A DNA stretch of 64,000 nt, taken from NCBI RefSeq assembly GCF_019279795.1, contig NC_056734.1, positions 5,697,369 to 5,761,368 on the forward strand, in the 5' to 3' direction. Positions 57,069 through 64,000 of the stretch are shown piece by piece (the first letter of the stretch is position 1; each line of letters begins with the position of its first letter). Source of the DNA: Protopterus annectens (taxonomy: Eukaryota; Chordata; Ceratodontiformes; Protopteridae). A program made the translations under genes and the position numbers. The notes beneath the pieces were generated by a model. It was not told the origin of the DNA and ran no database searches. It saw only the letters and a list, made by a program, of their open reading frames with translations.

Positions 57069-57382
57069 AACCTCTCAATCTCTTAGAGCAAGTAATCTGG
57101 AGAAAGCCATAAATAAAAGTGTGGCAAAAGCCCAAAAATAAGGACAATTTTTAAATATTGCTTTTACAAACGTAGAAAGTTGATAGAATAACAGTTTTTG
57201 TATTAGCATGAATTTTCTGAAGGATATGAAGTCTGAATCTTAAGTGTTTGTCATTATTTTCTTACTTCAAGTCTTTAATGTTTTGACATTTATTTGCCAG
57301 AAAACTACAATTTTATGAAAAACAGGCCAAAATTATAGGCAAAAATCTGGACATTCTGTGAAAATCTGACAGTTGAGAGGTA
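57069..57382. mobile_element. ACCTCTCAA-type MITE, copy 2
   Basis: AACCTCTCAATCTCTTAGAG to GACAGTTGAGAGGT, 314 bp. The interior (TTAGAAAGTTGATAGAATAA, TTAGCATGAATTTTCTGAAG, GAAAACTACAATTTTATG) matches the copies at 44.4, 60.1 and 60.6 kb. Confidence 0.82.
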
Positions 57383-58506
57383 TGTCTGTGAAGGTGTTTC
57401 TCACCTCAAGTTAATGACGACTCATAATAGTAGCACTCTCCTAAACTTGACAAATTCTTACAATTTATTTTACTCATTTCATCTTTATATGCTGCATGAC
57501 ATTTGGCATTGAACATTGATGATGGTTATCAATGTTCCTTAAGGAGTGATCACTCCCATGACACAGGATTTGAACACTGGACCACTGGCACAGAATGGAA
57601 TATTAACATCATCAATATGTTGTGCCACGTATACAAATAAACAGGAGAAAGTCAAGTAGAAGTTCAAGTAGTAAATGGACAATTAGTCTGCACTACTCCT
57701 ATGCTGTTAGTCTTTTGTTATTCTTTATTACACAGTGCAGTTGTGATACTAGGGAAATAAGACAGATATGAGGATGAAAAAGAAGGTGAGGGTATGAACA
57801 CTTTTTGGAGTATGGACGTACATCTAACATATCGGTGAAGAATTAACTGTATTACCTTTGCTCATGGAACGTCTTAAAGCTTTGCATGAATATAAATCCA
57901 TTGTTTTGAAGTATATATTTTCTTAACTTTAGTCCACTGTCACATTGTTGCAGATATCATTCACATTGTACGGCATCTTCACCCCATGTCTGAGATGTAT
58001 GCACAGCCATCTCACATAATTTTGACATGACATGGATAGTATGTTGATCAGGGTTCATTCATATTTCACTGCAAATTGAAAATGTATTTGTAAGAGTTAT
58101 TTGCCTGACAGACCCTTTCAAAGTGTGATTTTGATGATCATGGATCCTTAGCACATCACTGACTAACCAGTACAGATAATGAGACACACTTGGAAGGCAT
58201 TACCTGCCAAAGTCTTAATCCATGTTCTAGTGTTGTACAGGCATCTGCATGTCATCATATAGAAAGCAACACAATGTTTACCTCTATTTTTCAAAGCACA
58301 AATTGAGAGATTCAGTGTAATGATTTGAGAGATAATTAGCATATTCACTGTGCCCAGAGAAGTTTATCTACGCTCTGGTGCTAAACTTAACTTGTTTCCA
58401 CATTTTTACTGTACAACTAGAGAGTATAGACTGTCACAAAATATTGCAGGGTATGCCTTCTTCCATTCATCTGCTCATTTGTACTATGTTGGTGTGTATC
58501 TATAAA
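57383..58506. other. Unassigned DNA
   Basis: No recognisable gene or repeat. Confidence 0.45.
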
Positions 58507-58510
58507 TATA

Positions 58511-58569
<59 letters not shown>

Positions 58570-58592
58570 CTATATATATATATATATATATA
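58507..58592. repeat. (TA)n microsatellite
   Basis: TA repeats with a few TC and TG interruptions. The Tyr-Ile open frame is an artefact. Confidence 0.95.
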
Positions 58593-60065
58593 TGTTGCAG
58601 CTTAACCACGATAAAGGACAAATTATTATACCAGGGATAACAATTTAAAGGGGGTTATTCCAGGGTGACAGTTTGTCACTGTTGCTCTTTTGTTTTGCTA
58701 TTAACTCCTTAAACTGTCTGTTTAACAGATTAGGTCACAGTTACTATTTGGCTACCCGAAAGCAGCAAAGTGTAAAGACTTCTCATCTTTTTCTGAATGA
58801 TTTAAAACTGTATAATCAGATGAGGAGATGAAAGCACATCTGCAAGCAGTGATGGCTGGTGACTTCAAATCAAAGGGGGGCTGCTGGAGACAGCTGAATG
58901 GGTGGGGTCAATGAGAAGGGGTGTGGCCAACTATAAAGGGGAGTGGCTATGCTCAAAACCACAAAAATTATAACTTTAATTAAATACGCTGCCCTGGGTG
59001 CCAAATCATCATCATGAGAGTCCAATCAAGACAAAATGAAGTGTAGAAGAAAAAAATATTTCAATGCATCGGCTGCATGACAGCTTACTTAATATCTAGA
59101 TGGAAACAAAAAGGTTGTGAGGCATGAAAAAATAAATTACTTTTTAAATATATTACTGGAATGCCAGTCAAAATCAAGTATAAGAAAAACAAGCAGCACT
59201 CAACTCAAACCACTTCTCCTTGCACTGCAGTTCTAATTATAATTTATATTCAGCTTTATAAAAGTACCAAGTAGCATGCTGAAAGTAGCAATCTCTGTGA
59301 TACCCCCACTTGTAAAAATGTTTCTTATCCAAAAAAGACCTGCTGCCTGACAACAACTATCTACTTGTTTCATGGGGAAAACATGATCAAAGTAAAAAAT
59401 GAACAGCAAACAAGAAACAAGCTCAAGATAAATTGCTTAAAGGATTACTGCACAGGTTATGGACTGCTCATGATAGATTAGCATTCTGTTTAGTTTACGG
59501 GTAAAGCCTGCAAAGATGACTGCAAGCCTCCAACAAAGATAATGAGCTTTTTAAAATACTGTAATCCTGTCCTTTATTACAAATACTGTCATATGCATTT
59601 CAATACCCAAGGCTTATACGTTATCTACAAGGCTTATACGTTATCTAGTTATGTAAGTATTCTCTGCCTGGCAACAACAGAAAGGATTTCAGTGTTGGTA
59701 ATTCTTTAACAGTATGCTTATTAAAGCTTACTTGCATCTTACAATGTCAGACAAGCTTACCTGATGGCCATTGCTACTTAAACACAGAGCAACAGGCACT
59801 TTCTGAATATTAATAAGCACAAATCAACAGTATAAAAATATGACAGAAACCAGAACATTCTGCAAAATCAAGGACAGATGAAAAGCCACTAGTAGTGCTT
59901 GTGTCTACCTTTGATGGGGGGATACTCTGCACATTTACAATACATAACTGCTCCTTGCCTTGCTTGGACACATCCAGAGTCACTGCATGGGGGAGTGGGG
60001 TGCAACAAGTATGTCACAATTTGAAATGTCTCTGGCTGACTGTGATGGCCCTGACACATTTGTCA
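58593..60065. other. Unassigned DNA with a short tandem duplication
   Basis: No gene seen. AAGGCTTATACGTTATCTA occurs twice in tandem at about 59609-59648 (period 20). Confidence 0.5.
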
Positions 60066-60600
60066 TACCTCTCAATCTCAGAGCAAGAAATCTGGACAAA
60101 GCCATACATATAACTGGGACAAAGCCCCAAAAATAAGGACAGTTTTTAAATATTGCTCTTATAAAATTAGAAAGATAATAGAATAGTAGGTCTTGCATTA
60201 GTATGAATTTTCTGAAGGGTATGAAATCTGAAACTCAAATGGCTGTCATTATTTTCTAACTTCAGTCTTTAATAATTTCCCACTAATTTGCCAAGAAAAA
60301 CACAATTTTATGAAAAATGGACCAACGATGTGATGCAAAAATATAAAATAGCCACACAATACAGCTGGGAACCTGTCAAAAAAGGACACCTTTTTAATAT
60401 TAGTACTGCTAACTTGAGCAGATGACAAAATAAAAGAATCTATATGCATTTCTGAAATAAAAGTAATCTACAGCTCTGATTATTACAGTTATTTATTAAT
60501 TGTAAGCCCTCCATGTTTTCTTCCAAAATTGCCACTTTGTGGAGGGATTTTTAGGGGAAGAGCAACATTTTGAGCCCAAACTGGGGACAGTTGAGAGGTT
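60066..60600. mobile_element. ACCTCTCAA-type MITE, copy 3 (long form)
   Basis: TACCTCTCAATCTCAGAGCA to GGGGACAGTTGAGAGGTT, 535 bp. The first 290 bp match other copies. The right part has extra sequence (from about GGGAACCTGTCAAAAAAGGA) that may be a second, related element or a longer family member. Confidence 0.72.
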
Positions 60601-60638
60601 TGAATATGCCTAATTCTATAAAGCAATTTATTTGCACG

Positions 60639-60912
60639 TACCTCTCAACCTGTTAATGCAGGAAATCTGGACAAGGCCAAATATATTGGGGGAACATATA
60701 AACAGTACTAAAAATCGCTCTTGTATTAACTGAGACAGTTGATAAAATAACAGGTCTTGCTTTAGCATGCATTTTCTGAAGGTTATGAAGTCTGAAACTC
60801 AGTCTCTGTCATTATTTAGTGACTTAATTCCTAAATGATTTGCCAGAAAACCACAAATTATATGAGGAACAAACTAACAATAAGTAGCAAAAATCTGGAC
60901 AGTTGAGAGGTA
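60639..60912. mobile_element. ACCTCTCAA-type MITE, copy 4
   Basis: GTACCTCTCAACCTGTTAAT to CTGGACAGTTGAGAGGTA, 274 bp, with the family interior (TTAGCATGCATTTTCTGAAG). Only 38 bp separate it from copy 3. Confidence 0.82.
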
Positions 60913-61790
60913 TAGTTCAGCCGAGGCTGTCTTTGAGTTTGCCACCCTTCCCTCCCTCACAAAATCATGGTTGAATGGAGCCTCCCCCCTGCATTCATTC
61001 CAATGAACCATTACTTGGCTATTCCACCCCATTTACCATAAACACTAATGTGCATACTGCTTTACTTTTGCAATGATTTGGACTTCATTTTAAAGTTTTA
61101 TTTTGTATTTTACAGCACAAACACTAATAGATATCTGCTAAACAAAGCAATGCAGTCTCACAATGAAAACGGACTTAGCATTAAAACTTATCTGCCCTTG
61201 AAACTTACATACATTGAAACAGCATTGAAACCTGCATTCAAAGAAAATACATTTTGCCAGATAAAGATTAACTTTGGGTTTGGGCTGTTTTCAAATCACA
61301 GGCCCCTTGCACACATACTCTTTCATACACCTTCCTGATTGTATTAAATGATATTCCTTGTACAATACAGTACAGTTTTAGAGGGCATTTTAAATTTATT
61401 GTTTTGAACATTTTTCCAGTAAACAATGAAACAAAATGCAGGCACCAATAATGACAAAACTGCCCAGTTCAGAACATTGCCAACATAAAAGTCTACTCAA
61501 ACTTTTACAGTCCACCAGTATCAGTAAATACGCACAATCTCTGAAGAAGTAAAAGCCATCTAAATAATTCAACATTAAAAAGATCTGTAACTAATGAAGA
61601 GGTTGCTGCTAGCAAACAACTTTATATTACATTGTTTCATCTACAAATAAAGTGCCTGTTGCACTTGAGGAATAAATTGCCTATTCTACACTAAAAAATT
61701 ATAAGCTAGTAATATTGCAATAGGGAATGGATGGCAAATTGATAACAGGTTCATAGTTACTAGGTATTTTCACCAAAAAGGAGTGCAGCA
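60913..61790. other. Unassigned AT-rich DNA
   Basis: No gene or known repeat seen. Confidence 0.45.
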
Positions 61791-61834
61791 TCCACCCCTT
61801 TTGCAACACAGTACAGTATCAACAACACATCTAT

Positions 61835-61905
61835 CAACTGTGGGTGTAGAACCCACAGCCTTCTGCATCAAAAGCAAGTACACTAGCTGTTGTGCTATTA
61901 ACAAG
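61835..61905 (-). mobile_element. tRNA-like SINE head
   Basis: The minus strand reads TAGCACAACAGCTAGTGTAC, then GCTGTGGGTTCTACACCCAC, an A-box-like and B-box-like pair at about tRNA spacing. I cannot fold it as a functional tRNA. Probably a SINE fragment. Confidence 0.4.
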
Positions 61906-61989
61906 GCATGCAAACTCAGCTTAAGCAGCACTAAACCTTTGCTCCCCTGCAGCTCTCAGCTCCTTGTAAAATCTACTCAACACTCAGCT

Positions 61990-62125
61990 GTATATTTGAA
62001 CTTTGCAGCACAAGAAATCTGGAAAGAGCCAACATTTATGGCGGGGGGGGGGAGGCCAAAAAAAACAGGGGCACATTTTAAACATTGCTTGTATAATGTT
62101 GGAAAGTTGCTAGAATAAAATGCTG
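61990..62125. mobile_element. ACCTCTCAA-type MITE fragment
   Basis: GCACAAGAAATCTGGAAAGA, a G-run, ACATTTTAAACATTGCTTGT and TTGGAAAGTTGCTAGAATAA match the left half of the family. The terminus is missing. Confidence 0.65.
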
Positions 62126-62136
62126 CGTTACCACCA

Positions 62137-62215
62137 TACACTTCACTGCCAAGTCTTGAACCCCGGACCCTGTGCAAAACAGTCAGAACAACATACCACT
62201 ATGCCAAATCAGCTG
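62137..62215 (-). mobile_element. tRNA-like SINE head
   Basis: The minus strand reads TGGCATAGTGGTATGTTG (A-box TGGCATAGTGG), then GTCCGGGGTTCAAGACTTGG (B-box GGTTCAAGACT). The spacing suits a tRNA-derived promoter. It interrupts MITE-family sequence, so it is likely an inserted SINE fragment rather than a tRNA gene. Confidence 0.5.
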
Positions 62216-62276
62216 TTTTGTGAAAGAGAAGAAGACTGAACCTTAAATGGCTACCATTTAATGAAGTCAGTTCTCA

Positions 62277-62890
62277 CCATAGCTGTCAACCTCTTAGCAG
62301 AAAATACCTGGACAAAGCCGGTAATGGGGGAACACAGCCCCCAAACATATTCAGTGAATTCAGTTCTTACCATAACTCTCAACCTTAGCACAAAAAAACC
62401 TGGATGAAGCCAATGATGGGGGAATAGAGTCCCAAAAATAGGGACATATTTCAAATATCCATCTTATAAACTTAGAAAATTGCTAGAATAAAAGGTTTTG
62501 TGCTACCATGTACTTTCTGAAGAATATGAAGTCTGAAATTCAAATTATTGTAATTTTTATTTAACATTTGTTAACCAGGAAAGTCTGACTTGGAACAAAA
62601 GCCAATCTTCAGCAGAGGCCCAGGGAGAAACACTCCAGACACATGTCTTTGTAAGATGGGAGCACACCAGAGCACCCAGAGGAAACCCATACAAGCACAG
62701 GGAGGACATGCAGACTCCACACAGAAGGAAACCCAGCCAAGAATCAAACCAGAGAACTTATAGCTGTTAGACAACAATGCTACCACTGCACCACTACACT
62801 ACTGGCTTTGTAAGGACACAAACATACAGAAACCACATATTTTATGAGGAACAGACCAGAACAAATATGGGGGAAAAGATCTGCAAATTT
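62277..62890. mobile_element. ACCTCTCAA-type MITEs, two partial copies, one split by a V-SINE
   Basis: A partial copy starts at GCTGTCAACCTCTTAGCAG (62283). A second starts at ACTCTCAACCTTAGCAC (about 62372) and runs to GAAATTCAAATTATTG. It resumes after the V-SINE with AGAAACCACATATTTTATGA. Family interior words such as AACTTAGAAAATTGCTAGAA confirm it. Confidence 0.68.
62551..62808 (-). mobile_element. V-SINE with L2-type tail
   Basis: Minus strand: TAGTGGTGCAGTGGTAGCAT (A-box), TTCTCTGGTTTGATTCTTGG (B-box), CTGCATGTCCTCCCTGTG, GGTTTCCTCTGGGTGCTCTG, CAAAGACATG, then the L2 tail GGAGTGTTTCTCCCTGGGCC, CAAGTCAGACTTTCCTGGTT and AACAAATGTTAAATAAAA. Same hybrid layout as the copy at 36.6 kb. Confidence 0.9.
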
Positions 62891-62897
62891 CTTACAA

Positions 62898-62972
62898 ATG
62901 GTGGTGGGTAGGGAATTCAGGCCCTTGCCACCTGGTCCCAAGGTACAGAATTCAAGACTGTTCTCTACCCAC
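62898..62972. repeat. Inverted repeat
   Basis: ATGGTGGTGGGTAGGGAATT pairs with CTCTACCCACCACCAT across a roughly 40-bp loop that itself contains GGAATTCAGG and CAGAATTCAA. Confidence 0.7.
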
Positions 62973-62996
62973 CACCATATGGTTCTTGGGGAATTT

Positions 62997-63000
<4 letters not shown>

Positions 63001-63087
<87 letters not shown>
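63001..63087. repeat. (CA)n microsatellite
   Basis: About 43 CA units. Thr-His open frames here are artefacts. Confidence 0.97.
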
Positions 63088-63089
<2 letters not shown>

Positions 63090-63701
63090 TATTCCTTACC
63101 TCACAGTCTATCCATGCAAGTCCTTCCATCAAAGTCTGTTAAAAGAACACATATTCACAATGCTAAATGCATTCACCTTTGTAACAAGCAATCCACCTTT
63201 GAAGCAAGCAAGTCCTTCCATCTGAAGCCTGTGACAAGATGTCCTTCCCGTGACAGCAGGCTGGGTACTACCCAGCCTATGGATGTGGCAGTCTGATCCC
63301 CCTTGAAGTTTATGCAGTTGTAACTGCATAGACCTCTGGGATAGTGCTGCTGAATGCTCTTTACCCAATCCAGACTGCCGGTGAGACAGTCTGTATTCTG
63401 TGCGCATGCTCCAGACTGGTTCACCAGCAGTCTGGAAATGCCATGAGTGCGCATGCACGATGTTCCGCGACTCATTTATTTTTTATTTTCTTTTATTTAT
63501 TTTCTATTTTTCTTTTTCTTTACAGCAGGGGTGGGCTGCAGTCCTGCAGCCCAATAGCACGAGCTGCCCCTGTCTACAAGTGGTCAAAAATTTCACAGAT
63601 AATATTAGAACATCATTTAGTCTTGATAAATGTGCATAAAAGCAACATTTAAAGCAGGAAAGCTGTAGCACAAAGAAAATATCAGTATGGGACAGGAATG
63701 T
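63088..63701. other. Unassigned DNA with short repeats
   Basis: CAAGTCCTTCCATC occurs twice (63117, 63208). The words GTGCGCATGC (63396) and GTGCGCATGC (63446) flank a region containing CCAGACTG and CAGTCTGG in inverted order. No gene is recognised. Confidence 0.45.
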
Positions 63702-64000
63702 GATATAAACAAACTTGAGCAGGAGGGAATGTATAAATGTTTGGGAACTGATGAAAAATCAACAATAAAACATGAACAAATGTGCAAAAAAACTTAGTAG
63801 ATAATACTTTAGAAGACTAAAATTAATACTGAAAAAGTGCAGACATCTAGGAAAAAAGTCCAAGCTGCAAACCAATTTGCTCTTCCTGTTCTAACTTACA
63901 GGTTTGGGGTGACTGACTGGCCCCAAAACTTATTGGATCAGCTGGATGGGAAAACAAGAAAAATTCTTCACGTTTATCAAATGATATATAAAAATCAGTG
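63702..64000 (+). pseudogene. R2/R4-like LINE reverse-transcriptase C-terminus, cut by window end
   Basis: Plus-strand translation: DINKLEQEGMYKCLGTDEKS then TIKHEQMCKK, then RRLKLILKKCRHLGKKVQAA, NQFALPVLTYRFGVTDWPQN and LLDQLDGKTRKILHVYQMIY. The order YKYLG, RR, AIN-A-PVLTY-FG---W, LD-KTRK is what I recall from R2/R4/Dong-type reverse transcriptases, which use a restriction-like rather than APE endonuclease. A stop cluster lies near 63800. The rest lies beyond the window, so whether an endonuclease follows is unknown. Confidence 0.65.

Noticed and set aside
61835..62215. Possible functional tRNA genes on the minus strand
   Set aside because: A- and B-box-like words exist, but I could not form a full acceptor stem or anticodon arm; SINE heads explain them better.
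62844..63296. 150-residue plus-strand frame with Thr-His repeats
   Set aside because: It spans the (CA)n microsatellite.

Overview
This 64 kb window looks like AT-rich, intergenic or deep-intronic DNA from a vertebrate with a large genome. I found no host exon, rRNA, bona fide tRNA gene or CRISPR array. Every recognisable reading frame belongs to a retrotransposon or is a by-product of a repeat. The repeat spectrum is CR1-type LINEs with an esterase ORF1, L2-type LINEs, an L1/Tx1-type LINE, a Rex1-like LINE, an R2/R4-like reverse transcriptase, V-SINEs, CORE-SINEs and a Deu-like SINE. This suits a lobe-finned or ray-finned fish or an amphibian; a lungfish is my best guess, but the sequence does not prove it.

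Layout. 1-15.0 kb: a roughly 66-bp satellite (1-1951, 7925-8805, 12027-15035) split by two same-strand CR1 insertions. The first CR1 is near full length and keeps both reading frames free of frameshifts (ORF1 3409-4386, ORF2 4398-7214, six nonsense codons). The second is internally deleted. A hairpin MITE sits in TA repeats at 7375-7861. 15.2-23.7 kb: an L1/Tx1-like element bounded by a 15-bp target-site duplication and carrying a CR1-tailed SINE, a V-SINE with perfect 17-bp duplications, and a TTAA-flanked block of nested hairpins (17009-17752). 23.8-34.4 kb: a second hairpin MITE, microsatellites, CORE- and Deu-type SINEs, palindromic MITEs and L2 3' ends in long unassigned DNA. 34.4-41.8 kb: a Rex1-like LINE split by a third hairpin MITE, an L1 fragment split by a V-SINE, and two CR1 copies on opposite strands. 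43.1-45.4 kb: a roughly 311-bp tandem array interrupted by two MITEs. 47.4-57.0 kb: a long decayed CR1 copy with about six roughly 153-bp 5' repeats and three nested insertions, then an L2 element with an inverted 5' part. 57-64 kb: clustered MITEs beginning ACCTCTCAA, tRNA-like SINE heads, a V-SINE, (CA)n, and an R2/R4-like reverse transcriptase running off the end.

The sequences relate as LINE machines and their passengers. SINEs here carry 3' tails matching either the CR1 3' end (octamer AGGTTCAT) or the L2 3' end (CCTGGTTAACAAATG followed by AAATA-type repeats). No element looks active. The least ordinary structures are the nested hairpin block at 17.0-17.75 kb and three hairpin MITEs that share a core but have different arms.
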